A stretch of 64,000 bases of DNA from Vitreimonas flagellata (GTDB taxonomy: Bacteria > Pseudomonadota > Alphaproteobacteria > Caulobacterales > Aquidulcibacteraceae), in NCBI RefSeq assembly GCF_004634425.1, contig NZ_SBJL01000003.1, positions 434,001 through 498,000 on the forward strand, written 5' to 3'. The notes under the pieces were generated by a model that saw only the letters and a program-made list of their open reading frames with translations, had not been told where the DNA came from and did not search any database. Positions 16,024 to 25,557 of this stretch are shown one piece after another; within the stretch, counting starts at the first letter, position 1; every line of letters starts with the position of its first letter. The translations under genes and the position numbers were made by a program.

Positions 16024-17502
16024 ATGGTGCGGTTGATTTTGGCGGGCTTAGCCGTCGTGCTTTTGGCGGTGGCCGGGTTCGTCGGCTATCGGACGATGTC
16101 GTTTGTAGCGCCGCCGCCGCCGGCGGAGACGGCTATCCCAGCCACGGGCGAATATCAGATCGATGTGAGCGCCGCCGCGCAGCACCTCTCGCAAGCGATC
16201 CAGTTTCCGACCGTGTCGCTCGTCAGCGTCGAAGAGGATCGCACGCCGTTTCTCAATCTGCATGCATGGCTGCAGCAAACCTACCCAGCGTTTCACGCCG
16301 TTGCGCGCCGCGAAGTGATCAACGAATTGTCGTTGCTCTACACGTGGGAAGGCAGCGATCCGGCGCAGCCGCCCATCGTGCTGCTGGCGCACCAGGATGT
16401 GGTGCCCGTACCGGATGACACGCGCGCGGCGTGGCGCGTCGATCCGTTCGGCGGCGTGATCCAGGACGATGCGATTTGGGGTCGTGGCTCGATCGACGAC
16501 AAGGGCTCGCTCGTCACCTTGATGGAGGCAGCAGAGTTTCTTGCGCGCCAAGGGCGTCAGCCGGTGCGCACGATCATCTTCGCATTCGGCCACGACGAAG
16601 AGATTGGCGGCGACGATGGCGCGATTGCGATGGCGGATGCGCTGAAGGCGCGGGGCGTACGCGCTTGGTTCGTGCTCGATGAAGGCATGGCCGCGATCGA
16701 CAATCACCCGCTGACAGGTGGGCCGGCCTCGATGATCGGCATCGCCGAGCGTGGCTTTGGCACGTTGCGTGTGCATGCCGTCGGCCAGCCTGGGCATTCA
16801 TCCATGCCGCCGCCGGAGACGGCGGTGTCGCTCGTCTCAGAAGCTGTCGTCCGCATTCACGACATGCCGATCGAGCAGCGCCTCGAAGGCGGGCCGGCGC
16901 TGGAGATGATGCGGGCCCTGGCGCCAGAGCTTTCGCTCACCAATCGCATGGCGGTGTCGAACGAATGGTTGTTTGGGCCATTACTTCGTCAGCGTATGGC
17001 GGCGAACCCGACGGCGCGCGCTCTGATGGGCACGACGCAAGCGCCGACGATGATCAACGGCGGCGTGCGGGCGAACGTGTTGCCTGCGGAAGCTACGGCG
17101 ATGATCAATTTCCGCTTCCACCCACGCGATCCCGCCGCTGACATTCTGCAGCGGGCGCGCGCTGAAGTGGCTGGCATGGAAGGCGTCGACGTCGATTGGG
17201 TCGAGCCGCCGCGCGACGCGACCACGATGTCCAGCACGACCAGCACCAGCTACGCGCTGCTCGCCGCGCTCTCGCGCGATATTCTGCCGGATGCGCCGGT
17301 GGCGCCGGGTCTCGTGCTCGCGGGCACGGACTCGCGGCATTATTCGGAGGTGGCTGAGAACGTCTATCGCTTCCAGCCGATGATGTTCTCGACTGAAGAC
17401 CTTGAAGGCATTCACGGCACGAACGAGCGCCTGACTTTGGTCAATCTCGAGCGTACCATCCGGTTTTACATCGGGCTCATGGAAGCAGGAGCGATGCAAT
17501 GA
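16024..17502 (+). CDS. membrane-anchored M20-family metallopeptidase (carboxypeptidase S-like)
   Basis: The 492-residue protein begins with one hydrophobic helix (residues 3-22), so the catalytic domain is probably periplasmic. The two-zinc M20 site is complete: LAHQDVVP (His ~123), GRGSIDDKG (~158), the EE pair in GHDEEIGGDDG (~191) and the C-terminal histidine in GTDSRHYSEVAENVYRF (~438). The dimerisation domain carries GQPGHSS. It likely removes C-terminal residues from, or hydrolyses, small peptides. It overlaps the next gene by ATGA and heads a four-gene unit. Confidence 0.92.
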   Translation: MVRLILAGLAVVLLAVAGFVGYRTMSFVAPPPPAETAIPATGEYQIDVSAAAQHLSQAIQFPTVSLVSVEEDRTPFLNLHAWLQQTYPAFHAVARREVINELSLLYTWEGSDPAQPPIVLLAHQDVVPVPDDTRAAWRVDPFGGVIQDDAIWGRGSIDDKGSLVTLMEAAEFLARQGRQPVRTIIFAFGHDEEIGGDDGAIAMADALKARGVRAWFVLDEGMAAIDNHPLTGGPASMIGIAERGFGTLRVHAVGQPGHSSMPPPETAVSLVSEAVVRIHDMPIEQRLEGGPALEMMRALAPELSLTNRMAVSNEWLFGPLLRQRMAANPTARALMGTTQAPTMINGGVRANVLPAEATAMINFRFHPRDPAADILQRARAEVAGMEGVDVDWVEPPRDATTMSSTTSTSYALLAALSRDILPDAPVAPGLVLAGTDSRHYSEVAENVYRFQPMMFSTEDLEGIHGTNERLTLVNLERTIRFYIGLMEAGAMQ

Positions 17503-17948
17503 TCCGCGTGATGCTGATGGCGGCGGCTTTGGCAGCGTGCACGCCCGCGCAAGAAGCGAAGCAGGAGACAGCGCCGGTGAGCAATCAAGCCGTGCCCGCA
17601 CCGACACCGAGCGACGTCGCTGTGCGCATTACGGCCGCACAAGCGGGGCAGACGGTCGAAGTCGGCGTGAACCAGCGCTTCGCCATCGAACTCGTGGGCG
17701 TGCCGACAGCTGGCTATGTGTGGGCGCCAGCGCAGATGCCGGCGTTTGTCACGACGGCGGGCGAAGCCAGCGGAAACACCACCCAAGCGCAGAGCCAACC
17801 GGGGTTTGTCGGCGGCAACCATTGGGAAGTCTCCATGTTCGTCGCCAACGCGCCGGGCACGGGTGAGATCGTGATGGAGCAACGCCGCCCGTGGGAAACC
17901 GATGAGCCGGCGAACAACGTCTTCCGGGTGACGATCGTCGCCCGCTAG
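17499..17948 (+). CDS. chagasin-like (I42) cysteine-protease inhibitor lipoprotein
   Basis: The 149-residue protein has a lipobox (LAAC, Cys14) and an immunoglobulin-like inhibitor domain with all three I42 loops: VPTAGYVW (NPTTGF/W-type BC loop), GFVGGNHW (GxGG-type DE loop) and RRPWE (RPW FG loop). Chagasins inhibit papain-family C1 cysteine proteases, so the partner is unlikely to be the zinc peptidase it overlaps by 4 bases. Lipidation would hold it at the outer or inner membrane, facing the periplasm. Confidence 0.9.
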   Translation: MIRVMLMAAALAACTPAQEAKQETAPVSNQAVPAPTPSDVAVRITAAQAGQTVEVGVNQRFAIELVGVPTAGYVWAPAQMPAFVTTAGEASGNTTQAQSQPGFVGGNHWEVSMFVANAPGTGEIVMEQRRPWETDEPANNVFRVTIVAR

Positions 17949-17963
17949 GCCATAAGCCGCGCG

Positions 17964-18188
17964 ATGTTCCTGATCCAATTGCTGCTCTATCTGCTCGCCA
18001 TCGCCGGCGTCGTCGCCGGCTCGCTTGGCGCGATCTTCTTTGCGGGCGGGGCGCTCAACCGGGCGCGGCCGCGCGAATACAGGGTGCGGCGGGGCGTCTA
18101 TGCTGCGCTTTGTGTGTGCGGGATCGTCGCATCGGCGACCCTGGGCTTTGTCGGCCTCGCCGCGATCGTGTATTTCGCCCAGCTATGA
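17964..18188 (+). CDS. small two-helix membrane protein
   Basis: The 74-residue protein has two membrane segments (about 2-27 and 47-70) joined by a basic loop (NRARPREYRVRRG) that should face the cytoplasm. Family not recognised. It starts 15 bases after the chagasin stop and its TGA overlaps the ATG of the Rieske gene (ATGA), so it belongs to the same translationally coupled unit. Confidence 0.75.
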   Translation: MFLIQLLLYLLAIAGVVAGSLGAIFFAGGALNRARPREYRVRRGVYAALCVCGIVASATLGFVGLAAIVYFAQL

Positions 18189-19243
18189 GCGATCTTCTCC
18201 GCGACCTCTGGTACTTCGCCGCGACCTCGAAAGAGTTGAAGCGCGGCAAGATGTTTCGTCGCGAAATTCTGGGCGAGCCGATCGTGCTCGGGCGCGACGA
18301 AGAGGGGCGCGCGTTCGCGTTGCGCGATATTTGCCCGCACCGCGCCGTGCCGCTCTCGTCCGGCAAGATCGAAGCGACCAATGGCGTGCAGACCGTGGAG
18401 TGTCCGTATCACGGCTGGCGCTTCGGCACCCAGGATGGCGTGTGCAAGCAGATCCCGTCGCTGGTCGATGGTCAGCCTTACGAGGCGAACCGCATTCGTG
18501 TGCGCAATTTCCCGGCGCACGAAGCCAACGGCATCGTGCTCGTGTTCGTCTCCAGCGATGCGCGCTTCAGCGGTGAGCCGCCGCCAGCGCCGGATTTTGG
18601 TTTGGGCGATTTGGTCGAACCGAAATTCGTCATCGAGCGCATCTTCGCGGCGACGATGGACAACGCCGTTGTTGGTCTGATGGACCCCGCGCACGTGCCG
18701 TACGTGCATAATCAATGGTGGTGGCGCCCGCCGAGCGCGGGCCGCAAGCTCAAGCAAAAGCGCTTCGTGCCGCGTGAACGTGGTTGGGCGATCGAGCGGC
18801 ACGCGCCGAGCGGCAATTCGCTCGCCTATCGCATGCTGTTCGGCGGCGAAGTGACGACCGAGATTTCGTTCATGCTGCCCGGCTTCCGCTGGGAGGTGGT
18901 GGACAATCCAACGTCGCGTCTCTTCACGCTCACCTGCCTTACGCCCGAGAACGAAAACTCCACGCGCATCACGCAAGTGACGTACTGGAAGAACGCACCG
19001 CTCTTGGATGTGCTGAAACCGATCCTCGTGCCAGCAGGCCGCGAATTCCTGGATCAAGACGGCCGCATGGTCGATCTGCAGAACACGGGCCTCGCATATT
19101 CGCCCGCGATGCTCTGGATCGACGACATCGACGTGCAGGCGAAATGGTATCTGAAGCTCAAGCGCGAATGGACTAAGAGCCGCGAAGAGGGCCGCGAGTT
19201 CGTCAATCCGATCGAGCCGACGACGCTGAGATGGATGAGCTGA
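18185..19243 (+). CDS. Rieske [2Fe-2S] non-haem iron oxygenase
   Basis: A 352-residue ring-hydroxylating or O-demethylase-type oxygenase alpha subunit. The Rieske ligands are C50/H52 (CPHRAVPLS) and C73/H76 (CPYHGWRF); the catalytic iron site is the D-x-x-H-x(4)-H pattern in MDPAHVPYVH near residue 165. It resembles the vanillate O-demethylase/PobA group that uses a separate reductase, which is not nearby. ATG 18185 is chosen because it overlaps the preceding stop; the longer frame from 18110 reads through the preceding gene. Substrate unknown. Confidence 0.9.
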   Translation: MSDLLRDLWYFAATSKELKRGKMFRREILGEPIVLGRDEEGRAFALRDICPHRAVPLSSGKIEATNGVQTVECPYHGWRFGTQDGVCKQIPSLVDGQPYEANRIRVRNFPAHEANGIVLVFVSSDARFSGEPPPAPDFGLGDLVEPKFVIERIFAATMDNAVVGLMDPAHVPYVHNQWWWRPPSAGRKLKQKRFVPRERGWAIERHAPSGNSLAYRMLFGGEVTTEISFMLPGFRWEVVDNPTSRLFTLTCLTPENENSTRITQVTYWKNAPLLDVLKPILVPAGREFLDQDGRMVDLQNTGLAYSPAMLWIDDIDVQAKWYLKLKREWTKSREEGREFVNPIEPTTLRWMS

Positions 19244-19672
19244 TCAGCGCGGCGCCAGCACAACCGGGATAGCAACTTCGCGCGGGATTGCACCTTCGCC
19301 GGGCATGTCTTCTTGCAGAACGAGGGTGGCGGGCGTGCCTTGGCTGACGCGGAACCTCAATTCGCCACGAAACGGCACGGGCGCTTCGGTCATCCAATCG
19401 CTTTGCGCGCGCGCAGGCGCTTCGGCGAGGATCGTACCGTCCGCAGCGCGCAATTGAAGCGGAAACTGCGCTTCGAAATACCAGTCACCGGGCGCTGTGC
19501 CTTCAACGATGAGCGGGCTCGTCACGCGCGCGTCTGCGAGCGGCGCCGTGACGTTGATGGCAGGCTCCTCTGCGACCGCAGCAGGCGAGGCGGGTTCAGG
19601 CGCGGGCGGCGGCGGCGCGGGCGGTGAGCAGGCGACAAGCGCGAGGGCCAAGATCAACGCAGTGCGACGCAT
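19244..19672 (-). CDS. lipoprotein with Gmad2 immunoglobulin-like domain
   Basis: The start at 19672 lies 7 bases after GGAG; it gives a lipoprotein signal (ALILALALVAC) followed by a Pro/Ala-rich spacer. Residues ~40-142 match the Gmad2 domain: VTSPLIVEGTAPGDWYFEAQFPLQL, WMTEAPVPFRGELRF and the C-terminal VLQEDMPGEG (the family has SG-type residues there). Gmad2 domains occur in spore-germination and cell-envelope proteins and are thought to bind carbohydrate or peptidoglycan. Divergent from the VIT gene; converges on the Rieske gene with no gap. Confidence 0.8.
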   Translation of the reverse strand: MRRTALILALALVACSPPAPPPPAPEPASPAAVAEEPAINVTAPLADARVTSPLIVEGTAPGDWYFEAQFPLQLRAADGTILAEAPARAQSDWMTEAPVPFRGELRFRVSQGTPATLVLQEDMPGEGAIPREVAIPVVLAPR

Positions 19673-19742
19673 ACTCATTCTCCAAGATTCTTGTTTATCG
19701 CCGCGTGCGATGGCGGCAACAAGGCGTCGATAGGAGCCCTTC

Positions 19743-20441
19743 ATGCCGCCCATTTTGCATACTGAACGTCACTTGCTCGACCGCGTGGGCTGGTTGCGCG
19801 CCGCGGTGCTGGGCGCGAATGACGGCATCGTCTCAACAGCGAGCTTGATCGTGGGCGTGGCGGCCGCCTCCGCGACGCGCGAGCCCATCCTGATTGCGGG
19901 CGTGGCGGGGTTGGTGGCTGGCGCGATGTCGATGGCGGCGGGCGAGTTCGTGTCCGTAAGTTCGCAAGCCGACACCGAGAAGGCGGATCTGGCGCGCGAG
20001 CGCCGCGAATTGGCGACCGATCCTGAATTTGAACTTGAGGAGCTCACACAGATTTATGTGAGCCGCGGTGTGGAGCCGGCGTTGGCGCGACAGGTGGCGC
20101 AGCAGATGACGGCGAAGGATGCGCTCGGGGCGCACGCGCGCGATGAATTGGGCATCTCGCTGGCGACACAGGCGCGGCCTGTGCAAGCAGCGGCAGCGTC
20201 CGCGGCGTCGTTCGGTATCGGTGCGGCGATGCCGTTGGCGATCGCGTGGCTGGCGCCGCTCGCGCAACTCGGCTGGATCGTCTCGATCGCGTCGCTCCTG
20301 TTCTTGGCCGCGCTTGGTGTGTGGAGTGCGAAGGCGGGCGGCGCGCATGTGTTGCGTGCGGTGTCGCGCGTCGTGTTTTGGGGCGCGGTCGCGATGGCGG
20401 CGACGGCTCTGATCGGCTCGCTATTCGGCACGAGCGTCTAA
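19743..20441 (+). CDS. VIT1/CCC1-family iron/manganese transporter
   Basis: The 232-residue membrane protein has the family's N-terminus (HTERHLLDRVGWLRAAVLGANDGIVSTASLIVG), the second conserved helix (AGAMSMAAGEFVSVSSQADTEKADL) and a cytoplasmic acidic insert (FELEELTQIYVSRG) that in family members helps bind divalent metal, then three C-terminal helices. It likely exports or sequesters Fe2+ or Mn2+. AGGAG precedes the ATG. No neighbouring regulator is evident. Confidence 0.92.
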   Translation: MPPILHTERHLLDRVGWLRAAVLGANDGIVSTASLIVGVAAASATREPILIAGVAGLVAGAMSMAAGEFVSVSSQADTEKADLARERRELATDPEFELEELTQIYVSRGVEPALARQVAQQMTAKDALGAHARDELGISLATQARPVQAAAASAASFGIGAAMPLAIAWLAPLAQLGWIVSIASLLFLAALGVWSAKAGGAHVLRAVSRVVFWGAVAMAATALIGSLFGTSV

Positions 20442-20442
20442 G

Positions 20443-20473
20443 CAAAACGGGCGCGCCTTGCGACGCGCCCGTT
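20443..20473 (-). terminator. terminator shared by vit and mcp genes
   Basis: AACGGGCGCG, 8-base loop, CGCGCCCGTT (20446-20473) between convergent genes. On the minus strand the stem is followed by TTTG, making a weak intrinsic terminator for the chemoreceptor gene; the plus-strand side lacks a U-tract. Confidence 0.6.
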
Positions 20474-20496
20474 GGACTTGTGTGTCGTGTCGCGGC

Positions 20497-22323
20497 TTAC
20501 GCCGCGTTGCGTTTGCCGCGCGCGGGCGCTGCCGTGTTGACCTTGAACTGACCGACCAAGCGGGAGAGGTCGTTGGCGTCGTCGGCGAGCGAGCGGCTGG
20601 CGGCGGTGGTTTCTTCCACCATCGCTGCGTTTTGCTGCGTGACTTGGTCCATCTGGTTGATGGCGGTGTTCACTTCGCCGAGGCCGAGCGATTGCTCGCG
20701 CGCCGAGGCGGCGATCTCCGACACGAGACCGTTGATCTCGGTGACCTTCGACACAATCGAAGAGATGGCTTGGCCCGCATTGTTGATGCGTTCGACGCCG
20801 GTCTCGACTTGCTCGCTGCTGGTCGAGATGAGGCCTTTGATCTCTTTGGCGGCATCGGCGGAGCGTTGCGCGAGCGCCCGCACTTCCGAAGCGACCACCG
20901 CGAAGCCGCGGCCCGCTTCGCCTGCACGTGCGGCTTCGACGCCGGCGTTAAGGGCGAGGAGGTTGGTCTGGAACGCGATCTCGTCGATCACGCCGATGAT
21001 CTGGCTGATCTGACGCGAGCTCTGTTCGATCTCGGTCATGGCGCGAACGGCGTCGCCGACGATTTCGCCGGTGCGTTCGGCTTCCGAGCGCGCTTCTTCG
21101 ACCGTGGCGTTGGCGTGCGAAGCGCCGGCGGCCGTCTTGGAGACGGCGGCCGTGATTTCATCGAGCGCAGCGGCGGTTTCTTCAAGCGAAGCGGCTTGCG
21201 TTTCGGTGCGGCGCGAGAGGTCGTCTGCGGCGCGGCTGATTTCGTTGGTGCCGCTGGTGATCGAGAGCGTCGAGTTCGACACCAGCGCCATCGCCTCGTG
21301 CAATTGGCGGATGGCGGCGTTAAAGTCGTCGCGCAGCTTGAGATAGCGGCCAGCGAAGTCGTTCGTGACTTGGCAGGTGAGATCGCCGCGAGCGACGCGC
21401 TCCAGTGCGCCGGCAAGCGCATCGACCACTTCGGTTTGCTCTTTCTCATTTGCCGCGCGGATGGCGTCGTTGCGCGCGCGCTCTTCGGCGGCCACCTTTT
21501 CCATGCGGACTTTTTCGGCGGCGGCTTTGTCGAGCGCGATGGCGGCGTCCTTGAACACTTGGACGGCCTCGGCCATTTCGCCGACTTCGTCCTTTTGGCC
21601 AACGGCCGGCACGACGATGGTCTTGTCGCCATCGGCAAGGCGGCGCATCGCGTCCGTCATCTGATTGACGGGGCGTGCGATCATACGCGTCAGGAGCATG
21701 CCGATCGCGGCGGAGAGCAACGCCGAGAACAAGAGGCCGCCGACCAGGATCAGCGCTACCATATTGGCCGCGGCTTCGGATTCGGCGTTCAATTGGTCGA
21801 GTTGAGTCTGCTCGGCCGCCAGCAGCGCGTCGATGCCTTCTTCGGCGGGCGCAATGAGTTGGTCCGCCGGGCCGTTATTGCCGACGAGCGCGCCGGCTTG
21901 GGCGCGCGTGGCCGGATCGCGCACGAGACTCGTGGCGGTCGGCACAACGCCGTCGTACCAAAGGTCCGCAGCACGTTCGACTTCATCTACGAGGGCGAGT
22001 TGTTCAGGTTCGCTCGCGGCCAATTCGCGGATGTGGTTCAGCGCGTCTTTGAACTTGGCGCGGTGCGATTCAACGCGCTCCAGGTAATATTCGTCCTGGC
22101 TGATAATCCAGCCGCGCACCGAGTTTTCCTGGCGCGCCAACCGGAACTGCGCGTCGAACACGGCCTGCATCGTTGCGTTGCCGCGTGTGCTTTCCGAGCG
22201 CGCCTCGTTCATTGTGTTGATGTTCAGCAATGAGACGCCGCCGGTAGCGCCGATTACGGCAACGACAGCAGAGAAACCCAGTAGGAGCTTCCGCGAAATC
22301 TTGAGGTTGTTGAGATTCAACAT
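20497..22323 (-). CDS. methyl-accepting chemotaxis protein
   Basis: Residues run: a first membrane helix ([21 protein letters not shown]), a four-helix-bundle periplasmic sensor (~30-190, CHASE3-like, with [19 protein letters not shown]), a second helix ([22 protein letters not shown]), HAMP (~215-270) and a cytoplasmic signalling hairpin whose tip carries the invariant [20 protein letters not shown]. The C-terminus (RGKRNAA) lacks an NWETF-type CheR tether. I chose ATG 22323 ([12 protein letters not shown]) over 22359. The ligand is unknown. No che genes are in the window. Confidence 0.95.
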   Translation of the reverse strand: MLNLNNLKISRKLLLGFSAVVAVIGATGGVSLLNINTMNEARSESTRGNATMQAVFDAQFRLARQENSVRGWIISQDEYYLERVESHRAKFKDALNHIRELAASEPEQLALVDEVERAADLWYDGVVPTATSLVRDPATRAQAGALVGNNGPADQLIAPAEEGIDALLAAEQTQLDQLNAESEAAANMVALILVGGLLFSALLSAAIGMLLTRMIARPVNQMTDAMRRLADGDKTIVVPAVGQKDEVGEMAEAVQVFKDAAIALDKAAAEKVRMEKVAAEERARNDAIRAANEKEQTEVVDALAGALERVARGDLTCQVTNDFAGRYLKLRDDFNAAIRQLHEAMALVSNSTLSITSGTNEISRAADDLSRRTETQAASLEETAAALDEITAAVSKTAAGASHANATVEEARSEAERTGEIVGDAVRAMTEIEQSSRQISQIIGVIDEIAFQTNLLALNAGVEAARAGEAGRGFAVVASEVRALAQRSADAAKEIKGLISTSSEQVETGVERINNAGQAISSIVSKVTEINGLVSEIAASAREQSLGLGEVNTAINQMDQVTQQNAAMVEETTAASRSLADDANDLSRLVGQFKVNTAAPARGKRNAA

Positions 22324-22406
22324 CGTAGCGCGTCCCCGTGGCGTTGCGACTCTTCGCATAAGCTCATGCCGCGTGAGCCATTAAGCATTTCTGACTAGCG
22401 CTGCAC

Positions 22407-22427
22407 TTGCGAGAATCTTTGCGAGAA
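22407..22427. repeat. tandem TTGCGAGAA direct repeats between divergent genes
   Basis: TTGCGAGAA occurs at 22407-22415 and again at 22419-22427, a 12-base period, between CTGCA (22401) and TGCAG (22430). The pair lies in the 211-base gap between the chemoreceptor and the outer-membrane protein genes, where a regulator of either could bind. Confidence 0.35.
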
Positions 22428-22534
22428 AATGCAGTGCGCGCGTTTGATTACAGAAAGAGCAAGGTCTGATTAACCAGATTGCGTCAGCCATTGGCGCGTC
22501 ATGGATTGGCAAAAAGCCTAGGGGAATGAGGCAT

Positions 22535-23764
22535 ATGCGGAAGGTTCTAGTACGTGCGCTGGGCGCGGTTGCAGGCGCTGCGTCGCTTGCAGGCGTCGCA
22601 AACGCGGAAGAAGCGGGCAGCATCAGTGAAGCGATCTCGGAAGGCGAACTGATCGCCGAAGCGCGCCTGCGTTACGAGACCTTTGAGCAGGTTGGCCAAA
22701 ACGACGCCGATGCACTGACGCTGCGCTCGCGCCTCGGCTGGCAGACGGGTACGTGGAATGGCCTGACTGCGCTGGTCGAGTTCGAAGACGTGCGCGACCT
22801 TGCGGGCGACTACAATGACGGCATCCCGCCGGCCGAGCCGTACGCTTCAATCCCCGACCCGCCCGGCACGGAACTGAACCGCCTGCAATTGCGCTGGCAG
22901 GTCAATCAGCACCTGACGACGACTTTGGGCCGTCAAACCATCTCGTTCGACGACAGCCGCTTCCTCGACGCGTCGAACAGCCGCCAGGACGCACGTACGC
23001 TCGACGCGCTGCGCGCCGACGTTACATTTGGCGGCCTGAAGGCGACGTATGCGTTCGTCGATCACGTCAACAACACGACGGCCGAATACAATGATTGGGA
23101 AAGCGAAAGCCATCTGTTGAACGTCTCCCAGACGTTCTCGGATGCCTTCAAGCTGACCGGCTTCGCCTACATGTTCGATTTCGACACGCCGGTCGCGATC
23201 AACCAATCGTCGCGCTTCCTCGGCGTGCGCGCCACCGGCAAGGAAATCGAAGCGTTTGGCGGCGAATGGGCATACGCGGTCAGCTACGCCAATCAAGAAG
23301 ATTACGGAAGCTCGACGGTCGACTTCGATCTTGACTACACGCAGGCCTCGATCAGCGCCGAATATGGCGAATGGGCCGTGCAGCTCTGGTATGAATCGCT
23401 TGAAGGCAACGGCGCGCGCGGCTTTTTTGTGCCGATCGGCTCGTCGAACAGCTTCCAAGGTTGGGCGGGCGCGTTCTCGACGAAACCCGCGGACGGCGTC
23501 GTCGATCGCAACATCATGGTGTCGTATGCGCCGGAATGGGCGCCCGATTATCTCGGCGGCCTCACCTTCATGGCGCGCTATTACGATTTCGAAGCCGAGC
23601 GCACCGGCGCTGACTTCGGCGAAGAATGGGATCTGGCGGTCGGTGCGGACCTGACTGACAATCTCGATTTCTCGATCGAGCACGGTGATTACGACTCGGG
23701 CGAAGGCGTTGGCTCTCCTGCCAGCCGCACGCGCACGCGCCTCGTGTTGCAGTACAAACTCTAA
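22535..23764 (+). CDS. outer-membrane beta-barrel protein, alginate-export-family-like porin
   Basis: The 409-residue product starts with a signal peptide (MRKVLVRALGAVAGAASLAGVANA) and continues as alternating amphipathic strands with aromatic girdles, e.g. EARLRYETFEQV, LTLRSRLGWQTGTWNGLTALVEFEDV, QLRWQVNQHLTTTLGRQTISFDDSRF, ending LVLQYKL with a terminal hydrophobic residue. This is the pattern of the alginate_exp/porin barrels. A constriction-loop substrate cannot be deduced. ATG 22535 is preferred to 22526 because GGGGA is 9 bases upstream. Confidence 0.8.
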   Translation: MRKVLVRALGAVAGAASLAGVANAEEAGSISEAISEGELIAEARLRYETFEQVGQNDADALTLRSRLGWQTGTWNGLTALVEFEDVRDLAGDYNDGIPPAEPYASIPDPPGTELNRLQLRWQVNQHLTTTLGRQTISFDDSRFLDASNSRQDARTLDALRADVTFGGLKATYAFVDHVNNTTAEYNDWESESHLLNVSQTFSDAFKLTGFAYMFDFDTPVAINQSSRFLGVRATGKEIEAFGGEWAYAVSYANQEDYGSSTVDFDLDYTQASISAEYGEWAVQLWYESLEGNGARGFFVPIGSSNSFQGWAGAFSTKPADGVVDRNIMVSYAPEWAPDYLGGLTFMARYYDFEAERTGADFGEEWDLAVGADLTDNLDFSIEHGDYDSGEGVGSPASRTRTRLVLQYKL

Positions 23765-23776
23765 CGACGGGAAGCG

Positions 23777-25513
23777 TCAGGGCGCTTGATAGAGCGCCTT
23801 GACGATCTCGGCTTCGCGGCGCTCGTCAATGATGCGCCGCGCGGCTTCGTCTGGAACGCCAATCCCATTGAGCAGCGCTTCACCTAATTGAAGCGCTGCT
23901 TCCATTGTGTCTGGGCTGGCGAGCGCTGCGCCCAATTGGTGCAAGCGGCGTGCGTGCTCGCCGTCGCGGGCGCGCGCATAGACCGGCACATGCGGCCAGG
24001 CTTGCTTGGCTTGCGTGACGATGAGATCGACGGCGGCTGGATTGTTGATCGTGACGACGATGGCGGCGGCGTTGGCGGCGCCGATGGAGGCCAGCACGTC
24101 GCGCCGGCTTGAATCGCCGAAATGCACCGGGCTGCCGCGATTGCGGGCGACTGCGACGGCTGCGGCGTCGGAATCCAGCGCAATGTAGGAGATTTCCTGT
24201 TTGTCCAGAATGTCGGCCAGCGTTTGGCCGACGCGACCGAAGCCGGCGATGACGACATGTCCGCCTTCCTGCGCGAGGTCAGACTCGATGGTGGTGTCCT
24301 TGTTCGCGAGCTCGCGCGCGATGCGGCCGCCGAGGGCTGCAACGAAGGGCGTGACGAAGATCGAGAGCGCGGTGACGAGCAGCATGTAATCGGCTGTCGC
24401 CTCCGGGATTGCGCCATTGCCGCGCGCGACGGCGATCACGACGAAAGCGAACTCGCCCGCTTGTCCGAGCAGGAAAGCGACGCCGATTGCCCGCGGCCAA
24501 GGGATGCCGAACACGCGCGCAAGGGGTGCGATGATCGCGATCTTGATGACAAATAGTCCGACGACGCCGATGAGGATCATCACGGGATCGGCAAGGAGAA
24601 GAGCGATATCGATCTGCATGCCGACGGTGACGAAGAAGAGTCCGAGCAGCAGGTCCTTGAAGGGCTCAAGGTCGGTTTCGATCTGGTGGCGGAATTCTGT
24701 TTCCGCGAGGAGTAAGCCGGCGAGAAACGCGCCAAGGCCCATCGAGAGGCCTGCTGACTGCGCGGCGGTCGCCATGCCGATGGCGGCGAGAATGGCGGCG
24801 GCGATGAAGACCTCGCGGCTGTCGATCGATGCAACCCAGCGAAAGAGCGGACGCAAGAGTACGCGGCCGAATGTGAAGATCAGCGTGAGCGAAACCAACG
24901 CGCTGAAGAGTGCGAAGAGCACGTTGTGACCGCTGAAACTGGATGCATCCGTCCCAAGTGCTGCGACGAGAAACAAGATCGGCACGACCATCAGGTCCTG
25001 CATCAGCAGCACGGAGAACGAGATGCGTCCGACGGGCGTTGCGATCTGGTGGCCTTCGCGCAGTAGCTGGAGCACAAGCGCTGTGGAGGAAAGCGCGAAG
25101 GCCAGGCCCAATACTGAAGCCGCTGCGAAGCTATTACCGAAGGCAAGCGCCACGCCGGCGATGGCGATCGTGCTCAACACGACTTGCGCCAGCCCTAGGC
25201 CGAACACGTAGCGCTTCAGCGCCCAGAGGCGCTCAAACGAAACCTCAAGTCCGATGATGAAGAGCAGGAAGACGACGCCCAATTCGGCCAGCAACGCCGT
25301 GGGGCGTTCTTCGCGCAGCTCAAACGCGTTGAGCCAGGGCCAAGCGTCGGCCATTTGCCCGAGCACATGCGGGCCCATGCCGACGCCAATCAGGAGAAAC
25401 CCCATCACGGCGCTGAGCTTGGCCCTGCGTAAGGCTGGGATGACGAGGCAGGTGGCGCCGAGGAAGACCAGCGCCTGGGTCAGGACCGCGCCACCGGTGG
25501 CTCCGTGCTCCAT
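23777..25513 (-). CDS. CPA2 monovalent cation:proton antiporter with RCK domain (Kef type)
   Basis: The 578-residue protein has twelve or so N-terminal helices of the Na+/H+ exchanger fold (residues ~5-390, including FLLFIIGLEVSFERLWALKRYV and FAFVVIAVARG) and a cytoplasmic TrkA-N/RCK nucleotide-binding domain beginning HVVIAGFGRVGQTLADIL near residue 410. It resembles KefB/KefC or YbaL potassium:proton antiporters. No KefF/KefG accessory gene is adjacent. Inner membrane; role in K+/pH homeostasis or electrophile defence inferred from the family. Confidence 0.92.
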   Translation of the reverse strand: MEHGATGGAVLTQALVFLGATCLVIPALRRAKLSAVMGFLLIGVGMGPHVLGQMADAWPWLNAFELREERPTALLAELGVVFLLFIIGLEVSFERLWALKRYVFGLGLAQVVLSTIAIAGVALAFGNSFAAASVLGLAFALSSTALVLQLLREGHQIATPVGRISFSVLLMQDLMVVPILFLVAALGTDASSFSGHNVLFALFSALVSLTLIFTFGRVLLRPLFRWVASIDSREVFIAAAILAAIGMATAAQSAGLSMGLGAFLAGLLLAETEFRHQIETDLEPFKDLLLGLFFVTVGMQIDIALLLADPVMILIGVVGLFVIKIAIIAPLARVFGIPWPRAIGVAFLLGQAGEFAFVVIAVARGNGAIPEATADYMLLVTALSIFVTPFVAALGGRIARELANKDTTIESDLAQEGGHVVIAGFGRVGQTLADILDKQEISYIALDSDAAAVAVARNRGSPVHFGDSSRRDVLASIGAANAAAIVVTINNPAAVDLIVTQAKQAWPHVPVYARARDGEHARRLHQLGAALASPDTMEAALQLGEALLNGIGVPDEAARRIIDERREAEIVKALYQAP

Positions 25514-25557
25514 TTCGCTCTCCTGTGGCGCAGCGCCGCGCTCGGGCCCCCAGGCGG

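Noticed and set aside
20458-22233. A 591-codon plus-strand frame opposite the chemoreceptor gene
   Set aside because: Antisense to a clear MCP; low-complexity shadow, no ribosome site and no domain.
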